A DNA stretch of 14,942 nucleotides, taken from NCBI GenBank assembly GCA_964558825.1, contig CAZLGB010000077.1:1-14942 (forward strand), in the 5' to 3' direction. This document shows, one piece after another, positions 10,105-14,942 of this stretch (position 1 is the stretch's first letter; every line of letters begins with the position of its first letter). The position numbers were made by a program, and so were the translations under genes. The notes below the pieces were generated by a model. The model saw only the letters and a list, made by a program, of their open reading frames with translations, did no database searches and was not told the origin of the DNA. This DNA comes from Phosphoribacter sp964558825. Its GTDB lineage: Bacteria; Actinomycetota; Actinomycetes; Actinomycetales; Dermatophilaceae.

Positions 10105-10890
10105 TCAGCAGCCAGTCGGCACCGGCAGGGCGGCGACGAGAGCGGGCAGCGCCTCGGCCGCCGTCGCCCGCCACGCGTGGGTGGCATAGGGCGACAGCTC
10201 GGTCGGCCGCGGATCGATCTCCACGACGGGTATGCCGGCCGCCAGCGCCAGGTGGGGCAGGCTCGCCGCCGGTTGGACGATGCCGGACGTGCCGACCACG
10301 ACGACGAGGTCGGCGTCACGGCATACCCGCATCGCGTCGGCGAAGGCGCGATGGGGCAGCGGCTCCTCGAACCACACGACGCCCGGCCGGATGGCGCCGA
10401 TCCCGCAGTGCCGACAGTCGTCCGGAGGGATGCGCAAGGCGGCCTGGTCCGGCGCGAAGGGCGTCGGAGCCGGGGCCGCGCAAGTGTCGCAGCGCCACTC
10501 GAAGAGGCTGCCGTGCAGATGGGCGAGCACCTCCGAGCCGGCCCGCTCGTGCAGGTCGTCGATGTTCTGGGTGGCGATGCGCACCTCGGTGTCCGGCCGC
10601 GCGGCCCACGCCGCGAGCGCGACATGACCGGCATTGGGCGAGACCGAGCGCACGAGGTGGACCCGCCAGAGGAACCACGCGTTGACGAAGGCCGGGTCGC
10701 GCTGCCAGGCCCCCGGAGTGGCCAACTCCTCCGGGTCGATGTGTGTCCACAGTCCGGTCTGCGCGTCTCGGAAGGTGGGCACCCCCGACTCCTGCGACAT
10801 GCCCGCCCCCGTGAGCACGGTGACCCGACGCGCGGCGCGCGCGAGGGCGAGGATCTCGCTGGGAGGCTCCGGGGGCGGCATACCTGCCAT
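10105..10890 (-). CDS. NAD-dependent protein deacylase, sirtuin (Sir2/CobB family)
   Basis: The 261-residue protein has all the usual sirtuin motifs: GAGMSQESGVPTFRD (about 28-42), TQNIDDLHERAG (107-118), catalytic H126 in HLHG, four zinc cysteines C134, C137, C159 and C162, RPGVVWFEEPLP, GTSGIVQPAASLP and VEIDPRP. It would remove acyl groups from protein lysines using NAD+, releasing nicotinamide. In the stretch WFLWRVHL the position of the CobB/SIRT5 acyl-pocket tyrosine appears to be Phe (F73), while the arginine (R76) is kept, so succinyl versus acetyl preference is uncertain. The start is not firm: ATG 10890 is preferred, ATG 10881 and GTG 10935 are alternatives, and none has a good SD. 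Two facing GTATGCCG copies bracket ATG 10890. Confidence 0.9.
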   Translation of the reverse strand: MAGMPPPEPPSEILALARAARRVTVLTGAGMSQESGVPTFRDAQTGLWTHIDPEELATPGAWQRDPAFVNAWFLWRVHLVRSVSPNAGHVALAAWAARPDTEVRIATQNIDDLHERAGSEVLAHLHGSLFEWRCDTCAAPAPTPFAPDQAALRIPPDDCRHCGIGAIRPGVVWFEEPLPHRAFADAMRVCRDADLVVVVGTSGIVQPAASLPHLALAAGIPVVEIDPRPTELSPYATHAWRATAAEALPALVAALPVPTGC

Positions 10891-10904
10891 TGTCGGGTAT
10901 GCCG
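10876..10904 (-). repeat. facing pair of GGTATGCCG around the sirtuin start codon
   Basis: CGGCATACC (10876-10884) and GGTATGCCG (10896-10904) form a 9-bp stem with an 11-nt loop. The preferred sirtuin ATG (10890) lies in the loop and the alternative ATG (10881) in the stem, so the hairpin could influence initiation. Confidence 0.6.
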
Positions 10905-10971
10905 TTCTCGCGCCATCGGAGCGAGCGCCTGGCACCTGGTCCGCGCGCGTCCCATACGTCCATCAGGCCGA

Positions 10972-11056
10972 TAAGGTGACGGTCGACGTGAGAAGGCCCA
11001 GGATGGCGGAACCGACCTCGATCTTGGCCTGCAGGACATGCCTGGGCGAGCACTGA
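10972..11056 (+). other. possible 17-codon ORF with a Cys-x-x-Cys
   Basis: An ATG at 11003, preceded by AGAAGG and a TAAGGT -10-like box (10972-10977), opens a frame ending at 11056 and encoding MAEPTSILACRTCLGEH. It lies in the 278-bp gap between the sirtuin (transcribed away) and the nucleotidyltransferase. It could be a small peptide or a leader, or chance; I do not recognise it. The rest of the gap (11057-11156) is GC-rich with no feature I can support. Confidence 0.25.
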
Positions 11057-11156
11057 CCCTCCCGGCGCGGCGGCCGGATCGCCCGACCCTGGGCGGCTCG
11101 AGCAGCGCTGTGCGAGCTTCACGGCCAGCTGGTGGTTCGCGGGCCGACCGGGCCCC

Positions 11157-11162
11157 TACGGT
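11157..11162 (+). promoter_or_regulatory. -10 box TACGGT of a leaderless nucleotidyltransferase promoter
   Basis: TACGGT ends 6 nt before the ATG at 11169, and no Shine-Dalgarno is visible. That is the geometry of leaderless actinobacterial transcripts. A -35 is not clear. Confidence 0.5.
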
Positions 11163-11168
11163 GTCCCC

Positions 11169-11690
11169 ATGGTCTGGTTCATCGACGTCGCGGCGGCATT
11201 GAACCGTGCCCGGGTCGCGTATGCCGTCGCGGGCGGCCTCGCCGTCGTGCTGCACGGGCACACGCGGATGACCGTCGATCTCGACGTCGTGCTTGACCTC
11301 GACCATGACAACGTCATGGCGGCGCTGGACACCCTGGGCGCGATGGGGCTCACGCCCCGGTTGCCCGTGCCCGCCGAGGATTTCGCCGACGAGGCGATCC
11401 GTGAGTCGTGGGTCCGCGACCGCCACCTCGTCGCCTTCACGTTGCACGATCCGCACGACGCGCGACGCGAGGTCGACCTCTTCGCCCACCCGCCGATCGC
11501 CTTTGCCGTCCTGGATGCCGAATCGGTGATCATCGAGGTCGGCGAGGTCCCCGTGCGGGTCGTGTCGCTGCGTCACCTGATCGCGATGAAACGCCTCGCC
11601 GGGCGGCCGCAGGACTTGGCCGATATCGACGCGCTGCTGCGGCTGCATCCGGGCCTACACTCGATCCGTGACCACCGCCGCCTTGAGTGA
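11169..11690 (+). CDS. nucleotidyltransferase-fold protein (AbiEii/MNT-like)
   Basis: This 173-residue protein begins with the nucleotidyltransferase pattern: G22-G23 in YAVAGGLAVVLHGHTR, then D37-x-D39 in TVDLDVVLD, and a third acidic residue D103 in REVDLFAH. These are the metal-binding positions of minimal nucleotidyltransferases such as MNT and AbiEii-type toxins. The C-terminal SLRHLIAMKRLAGRPQDLADIDAL helix is also typical of this group. The expected reaction is transfer of a nucleotide to a protein or tRNA, but the target is unknown. The start is supported by a leaderless-type -10. It overlaps the next gene by 23 bp, a compact arrangement seen in toxin-antitoxin modules. It carries the last GTATGCCG of the window (11219), so it may still belong to the ancestral chromosome. 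Confidence 0.82.
   Translation: MVWFIDVAAALNRARVAYAVAGGLAVVLHGHTRMTVDLDVVLDLDHDNVMAALDTLGAMGLTPRLPVPAEDFADEAIRESWVRDRHLVAFTLHDPHDARREVDLFAHPPIAFAVLDAESVIIEVGEVPVRVVSLRHLIAMKRLAGRPQDLADIDALLRLHPGLHSIRDHRRLE
11656..11661 (+). promoter_or_regulatory. -10 box TACACT inside the nucleotidyltransferase gene
   Basis: TACACT lies 6 nt before the GTG at 11668, matching a leaderless start for the 73-residue gene. This would give the partner its own transcript within the upstream coding region. Confidence 0.5.
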
Positions 11691-11889
11691 GCTGGATTGG
11701 AGCGGGACCTCTGACGGTCCCGGCGCCATCCATGCGCGGGCCGCACTCTCGACTGCTGATCGAGTGGCGTGGTTGGACGACGCGATGACCCTCGCAGCGG
11801 CCACGGGAGCGCTGGCAGCCGATCGGGCACGTCGCGCGGCCGCCGCGTCGCTGTGGGCCGGCCAGGACGCCCCCCACGCCGCGCACTGA
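11668..11889 (+). CDS. small helical protein partnered with the nucleotidyltransferase
   Basis: The 73-residue protein starts at GTG 11668, inside the 3' end of the nucleotidyltransferase gene in another frame. It has the stretch ADRVAWLDDAMTLAAATGALAADRARRAAAASLW, predicted helical and amphipathic. I loosely associate the R-x-x-WL-[DE]-[DE]-A-x-x-x-A pattern with small proteins next to nucleotidyltransferases of this kind, but I cannot name a family. The overlap and separate -10 box suggest it acts with its neighbour, perhaps as an inhibitor or specificity subunit. It is not an obvious HEPN protein (no R-x4-6-H motif). A hairpin follows its stop. Confidence 0.6.
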   Translation: MTTAALSELDWSGTSDGPGAIHARAALSTADRVAWLDDAMTLAAATGALAADRARRAAAASLWAGQDAPHAAH

Positions 11890-11917
11890 CGTCGCGACCG
11901 CCGCGTCGGCCCGTCAG
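11886..11917 (+). terminator. hairpin after the small helical protein gene
   Basis: CTGACG (11886-11891) pairs with CGTCAG (11912-11917), and an inner CGAC/GTCG stem forms across a symmetric 3x3 internal loop. The sequence downstream is pyrimidine-rich. It overlaps the stop codon of the 73-residue gene and sits between convergent transcripts. Confidence 0.45.
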
Positions 11918-11957
11918 GTCCATCCCCTTTCGTCTCTCAGCCCGCCCGCTTGCACCA

Positions 11958-11969
11958 CCAACGGGACTC
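11958..11969 (+). repeat. 12-bp direct repeat of the tRNA-Ala T-arm (att-like)
   Basis: CCAACGGGACTC occurs here and at 14902-14913 inside the tRNA-Ala gene, in the same orientation. The two copies enclose the efflux pump, its regulator and an orphan ORF (about 2.95 kb). It may be the far end of an integrated segment; no integrase gene lies between them, and a chance match is possible. Confidence 0.35.
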
Positions 11970-11991
11970 CCCGCGGCCCCGGATGTCGCGA

Positions 11992-12276
11992 TCAATCGCC
12001 TGGGACCGGATCCTGGATGGTGAGGGGGGTCGCGGGGTGGTGCCGGGTGGGGAGGGCGCGGCGGGCGAACGCCGCGGTGGCGAGCAGGATCGTTGCGCCG
12101 GCGAGGCTGGTGAGGTGCATCGCGTTGGTGTAGGCGGTTCGCGCGGCGGAAAGGAGTGCGTCTCCGAGTCGCCCGCCGAGTTGCTCGGCGAGCACGGTGG
12201 CTCCGGCGAGAGTCTGGGTGCCGGCGTGGTCGGTCGGGGTGAGCCCTGGAGGGAGCTGGGCGTCGATCGAGCGCGC
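11992..12276 (-). pseudogene. cut-off 3' part of the MFS efflux gene (last membrane helix)
   Basis: These 94 codons continue the MFS reading frame directly after its TAA, in the same frame and without another stop until 11992. They encode a hydrophilic loop (IDAQLPPGLTPTDHAGTQ), a helix with EQLGGRLGDALLSAARTAYTNAMH, and a final membrane segment (LTSLAGATILLATAAFARRALP). This is how DHA2 exporters normally end: external loop, small-residue helix and TM14. Read together with 12277-13524 it restores a protein of about 510 residues, the usual length of the family. It could be translated alone from GTG 12195 only as an unlikely fragment. A single nonsense change (for example Tyr TAC to TAA), sequencing error or stop readthrough would explain it. 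Confidence 0.75.
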
Positions 12277-13524
12277 TTAGGCGGCCGCCAGGATGCTGCC
12301 GAGGATCGCCATGCCGAGGGCGCCGCCGAGTTCGCTGGCCGTCTCGGTGATCGCCGCGACGCCCGCGGCACGGTCGGTGGGGGCGAGCGAGATCGCATGG
12401 TCGGTGACGATGGTGCTGACCGATACGACACCCATCGAGATGGGTGTGGCCGCTAGCAGAACCAGCCAGATCGGCGAGGACGGGGTGAGCAGGAGATAGA
12501 GCAGGTAGCCGGTGGCGCTGAGGGTGAGCGAGGCGCCAACCACGACGGGTGTCCCCACCCGGTGCGCGATGGTGGCTGCCGCGGGAGCGGCGACGCCGAC
12601 GAGGAGGGTGGGTGCGAGGCTCCACAGCGCGGCGGCGAGGGCGGTGAGTCCAAGCACGGACTGGAGGTACTGGGTGATCATGACGGCGTTCCCGAGCATG
12701 AGGGCCATCGCGATGAGCTGGGTGGCGATCGCGCCACCGAATCCGGGACGGGTGAACAGGGCCGGATCCACCATCGGCATGGCGGCGGTCCGTTGCCGGC
12801 GCACGAATCCGTAGGCCGCGACCGCGGCGATCAGGACGAGGGCGAGCAGATCGGGCGTCCAGCCGTGGGCGGCGACATCCTTCACCGCCTGGACGAGGCT
12901 CAGCACCGCCACGAGCGAGAGGACCGACCCGGCAAGGTCCACCCGCACGCCCCGATTGCGTGACTCGGGCAGCAGGTACGGACCGACCACGAGCAGAACG
13001 ACGACGACCGGCAAGTTGATCAGGAACACAGAACCCCAGCTGAAGCGATCGAGGAGAAGGCCAGCCACCACCGGCCCGATTCCTGTACCCCCGGCCAGCA
13101 CGGCGGCCCAGATGCCCACTGCCCGGGCTCTTGAGGCGTCATCGTAGAACGCGTCACGGATGATGGCGAGCGTGCTCGGCATCAGGGTGGCGCCGCCCAG
13201 CCCGAGCAGGGCGCGGGCGGCGATCAACCACCCCGCCGTGGGTGCGCAGGCGGCCATTGCCGAGGCTACCCCGAAGCCGACGGCACCGATCAGGAGCACA
13301 CGGCGACGCCCGTACCGGTCGGCGACGGCGCCCATCGTGAGCAGGAAACCGGCCAGCACGAAGCCATACATGTCGAAGATCCACAGCTGCTCGGCCGGAG
13401 TGGGCCGCAGGCTTTGCGCGATGTGCGGAGCAGCGAAGAACAGGATCGACACGTCCATGCTGACCAGCAGCACGGGCAGGCACAGGACGGCCAAGACCAA
13501 CCACGGTCGAGAAGAGGTACTCAT
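12277..13524 (-). CDS. DHA2-family MFS drug efflux pump (QacA/SmvA-like), truncated by a stop codon
   Basis: The 415 residues hold 13 membrane segments of a 14-TM major facilitator exporter that expels cationic drugs or dyes using the proton gradient. Visible marks are a TM1 aspartate (D24 in VSMDVSILFFAAP), motif A GAVADRYGRRRV (about 65-76), the helix RALLGLGGATLMPSTLAIIRDAF, and motif C GGTGIGPVVAGLLLDRFSWGSVFLINLPV. The frame stops after GMAILGSILAAA with TAA at 12279-12277, but the expected last loop and helix follow in the same frame (11992-12276), so the pump is probably inactive unless readthrough occurs. ATG 13524 was chosen; the frame extends to 13572 across the promoter. It is divergent from a TetR regulator. 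It has no GTATGCCG copies. Confidence 0.85.
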   Translation of the reverse strand: MSTSSRPWLVLAVLCLPVLLVSMDVSILFFAAPHIAQSLRPTPAEQLWIFDMYGFVLAGFLLTMGAVADRYGRRRVLLIGAVGFGVASAMAACAPTAGWLIAARALLGLGGATLMPSTLAIIRDAFYDDASRARAVGIWAAVLAGGTGIGPVVAGLLLDRFSWGSVFLINLPVVVVLLVVGPYLLPESRNRGVRVDLAGSVLSLVAVLSLVQAVKDVAAHGWTPDLLALVLIAAVAAYGFVRRQRTAAMPMVDPALFTRPGFGGAIATQLIAMALMLGNAVMITQYLQSVLGLTALAAALWSLAPTLLVGVAAPAAATIAHRVGTPVVVGASLTLSATGYLLYLLLTPSSPIWLVLLAATPISMGVVSVSTIVTDHAISLAPTDRAAGVAAITETASELGGALGMAILGSILAAA

Positions 13525-13626
13525 GACGACTCTAACCTTTTGTATATGCGATATAGTGTATACGGCCGACACGGATGCTAGACGATATCTGTGTAGTGCG
13601 CAAGCAGTTGGCTGTAGGGTGGTTTC
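13525..13626. promoter_or_regulatory. divergent MFS/tetR promoter with a candidate TetR operator
   Basis: This 102-bp, locally AT-rich region separates the divergent pump and regulator. A 22-bp imperfect palindrome spans 13542-13563 (outer arms GTATA and TATAC, centre ATAT, 8 of 11 pairs matching). It overlaps several minus-strand -10-like TATA boxes, so it is the natural operator for the adjacent TetR protein. On the plus strand TAGGGT (13615-13620) ends 6 nt before the tetR ATG, again a leaderless geometry. Confidence 0.6.
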
Positions 13627-14358
13627 ATGACACCGATCCCCCGCTACCTCGCGTCGATGTGGGCGATCGGTCAGCCTGTCCGCCGCGGCCCGCGCCCCGC
13701 CTTCGACATCGGCGACATCGGTGCGGCGGCGGTCGCCCTCGCCGACAGCGAGGGCATCAGCGCGGTCTCGATGAAGAGCGTCGCGGCATCACTGGGGTAC
13801 ACGCCGATGTCCCTCTACCGCTACCTCGACTCGAAGGACGACCTGGTCACAGTCATGCTCGACGTGGCCATCGGCCCGCCCCCCGACGACTATCCGGCCC
13901 AGGGATGGCGCCGGAGGCTCGACACGTGGGTGCGCGATCTCGCCGCTCGCAGGAGCGCGCACCCATGGATCCTCGACACCCTGCCCGGATCGCCGCCCCT
14001 CACGCCGAACTTCACGAGGTGGACAGAGCACGGCCTCGCCGCGCTCGACGACACCCCGCTGAGACTCAGCGAGCGCCTGTCCATGCTTCTCGCGGCCGAC
14101 GGCTGGGCCACCTATCACCAGCGGTGGAGCCTCCACACCGGCATGATCGGAGTCCCGGATCCCGCGAGCGCGCAGGCGGGCTACGGCCGTCAACTCGCCG
14201 AGCTCATCGACCCAGAGCGATTCCCGCTCCTCACCGCCGCCCGACCACAGACCTTCGATGACGCCACCGACTTCTACGCCGACGAGTTCAACCGGGGCCT
14301 CGCCCTCATCCTGGACGGCATCGCGGCAGCCATTACCCGCGCTGGCGAACTCCGCTGA
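13627..14358 (+). CDS. TetR/AcrR-family transcriptional regulator
   Basis: This 243-residue regulator has a TetR-type DNA-binding domain: DIGAAAVALADSEGISAVSMKSVAASLGYTPMSLYRYLDSKDDLVTVMLD, with the helix-turn-helix at about residues 46-68. The long C-terminal part (WRRRLDTWVRDLAARRSAHPW and the FNRGLALILDGI helix at the end) matches the larger TetR C-terminal ligand-binding domains found beside efflux pumps. It most likely represses the divergent MFS gene from the shared 102-bp promoter and releases when it binds a pump substrate. The 20-odd residues before the DNA-binding domain are longer than usual, but no SD supports an internal start and a -10 box sits 6 nt before ATG 13627. If the pump is dead, the regulator may be a remnant or control other targets. 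Confidence 0.88.
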   Translation: MTPIPRYLASMWAIGQPVRRGPRPAFDIGDIGAAAVALADSEGISAVSMKSVAASLGYTPMSLYRYLDSKDDLVTVMLDVAIGPPPDDYPAQGWRRRLDTWVRDLAARRSAHPWILDTLPGSPPLTPNFTRWTEHGLAALDDTPLRLSERLSMLLAADGWATYHQRWSLHTGMIGVPDPASAQAGYGRQLAELIDPERFPLLTAARPQTFDDATDFYADEFNRGLALILDGIAAAITRAGELR

Positions 14359-14407
14359 GAGCGGCTCGCACAGGATCGGCGAGGCGTAGTCGGCGCAGCC
14401 GTGAGTC

Positions 14408-14776
14408 TTGACCGTGGAGTTCATCCACGATCAACGCAGTGACCCCCACCCCGGAGGTCGCGTAACCAACGCACCCTCCGGGAACCTCAGGACCTTTCAC
14501 TGCGAGACCGAGTGCTCCTTCTTGCAGTTGGAAGCGCAGCGCGCGATGGAGCGCTACGACGAAGCGCCTAGCGGCGTAGCCAAGGAGCTCGCTCTCCTCG
14601 TCCGGCAAGCGCTCCTGGATCGTGTTCCCAGTGAGAGCCGGGTCTCCTACGTCCGTCGGGAGCATCCCCTTTGGGCGGTCTTCGACGCGCCGGCTGTCGC
14701 GTTTGATCTTGGGCGTCCACCCGACAGGCAGCTCATGGCGCGACTGCTGCCCCCCTCTGACCCTTCGCGCAGCTGA
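14408..14776 (+). CDS. orphan hypothetical protein, less GC-biased codons
   Basis: A 122-codon frame (TTG start at 14408, GTG 14414 alternative) that I do not recognise. It is soluble, has a helical middle (LQLEAQRAMERYDEAPSGVAKELALLVRQALLDR), and ends with RVSYVRREHPLWAVFDAPAVAFDLGRPPDRQ. Codons such as GTA, CTT, TTT and CGT are more frequent than in the glgP region, suggesting foreign origin. No SD is visible, and a long minus-strand frame overlaps it, so the strand is uncertain. I prefer the plus strand because a hairpin follows its stop and the tRNA is convergent. Confidence 0.4.
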   Translation: MTVEFIHDQRSDPHPGGRVTNAPSGNLRTFHCETECSFLQLEAQRAMERYDEAPSGVAKELALLVRQALLDRVPSESRVSYVRREHPLWAVFDAPAVAFDLGRPPDRQLMARLLPPSDPSRS

Positions 14777-14777
14777 A

Positions 14778-14803
14778 CACCCGCACGGTCCTTCGGGGGT
14801 GCG
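14778..14803 (+). terminator. hairpin with TTCG loop after the orphan ORF
   Basis: CGCAC (14782-14786) pairs with GTGCG (14799-14803), with an inner CC-TTCG-GG tetraloop, and the sequence GCTTTCCCCCC follows. It lies two bases past the stop at 14776 and before the convergent tRNA. Confidence 0.45.
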
Positions 14804-14893
14804 CTTTCCCCCCTCCTGTCCCCCCTGCAGGCGCAAGAACGATGGAGGGATCTGGCGTACGCGCCCGCATCCCTGCTCTGACCCGGGGAAATA

Positions 14894-14942
14894 TGGTGGA
14901 GCCAACGGGACTCGAACCCGTAACCCCCTGCTTGCAAAGCAG
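14894..14942 (-). tRNA. tRNA-Ala (anticodon UGC), 5' end outside window
   Basis: The minus strand reads an anticodon arm (CTGC-TTTGCAA-GCAG, anticodon TGC at 14936-14934), a short variable loop, a T arm (ACGGG-TTCGAGT-CCCGT), the acceptor 3' strand TGGCTCC, the discriminator A and an encoded CCA (14896-14894). The D arm and 5' acceptor strand lie beyond the window end. The T-arm overlaps the 12-bp repeat shared with 11958-11969. Confidence 0.93.

Noticed and set aside
9531..11648. 705-codon minus-strand frame spanning several genes
   Set aside because: Crosses the thioesterase, sirtuin and nucleotidyltransferase genes, all of which show family motifs in other frames.
14333..14905. 190-codon minus-strand frame over the orphan ORF
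   Set aside because: It runs into the tRNA 3' end at its start and overlaps the end of tetR; its composition is Arg/Gly-rich without motifs. It remains a weak alternative.

Overview
The window looks like a chromosomal segment of a high-GC actinobacterium. Genes use GTG/ATG starts and GC-rich third positions, several starts sit 6 nt after a TANNNT -10 box (leaderless style), and the proteins are typical of Micrococcales. An Intrasporangiaceae/Dermatophilaceae-like host (Janibacter/Tetrasphaera type) is my best guess from gene content, but the sequence alone does not prove it.

Layout. Bases 1-911 (+) hold the 3' part of an Ala-rich, helical, single-pass membrane protein that opens with two 66-bp tandem repeats. 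On the minus strand, 915-5128 carries a flavin split-barrel (PPOX-type) protein, a large APC-type permease and an NCS2 uracil/nucleobase permease. A 410-bp gap follows with a nested palindromic repeat element, then a minus-strand PIG-L/LmbE deacetylase (5539-6306). Divergent from it is glycogen phosphorylase (6494-9046). Next comes a translationally coupled pair, a PLDc_N-type membrane protein and a PaaI-like hotdog thioesterase (9133-10094), convergent with a sirtuin (10105-10890).

From about 11.17 kb the character changes. There is a nucleotidyltransferase overlapping a 73-residue protein (both probably leaderless, possibly a toxin-antitoxin-like pair). Then a DHA2/QacA-type drug-efflux MFS gene is cut by an in-frame TAA before its last membrane helix, with a divergent TetR regulator beside it. 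An orphan ORF with less GC-biased codons follows, and the window ends inside a tRNA-Ala(UGC) gene on the minus strand.

The strongest unexplained signal is an octamer, GTATGCCG (often GGTATGCCG). I count 22 copies on both strands between 23 and 11226 and none in the remaining 3.7 kb. Two copies face each other as a near-perfect hairpin just after glgP, and another facing pair brackets the sirtuin start. This recalls DNA-uptake sequences that double as terminators, although other explanations (protein-binding site, methylation site, repeat family) are open. Its disappearance after 11.2 kb, together with a 12-bp direct repeat shared between 11958-11969 and the 3' half of the tRNA, suggests the right end is a horizontally acquired efflux cassette placed at a tRNA.

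Functionally the left and middle parts are housekeeping or accessory metabolism: solute and nucleobase uptake, glycogen breakdown, NAD-dependent deacylation, acyl-CoA thioester hydrolysis. The right part is a small regulated drug-resistance module whose pump is probably damaged.
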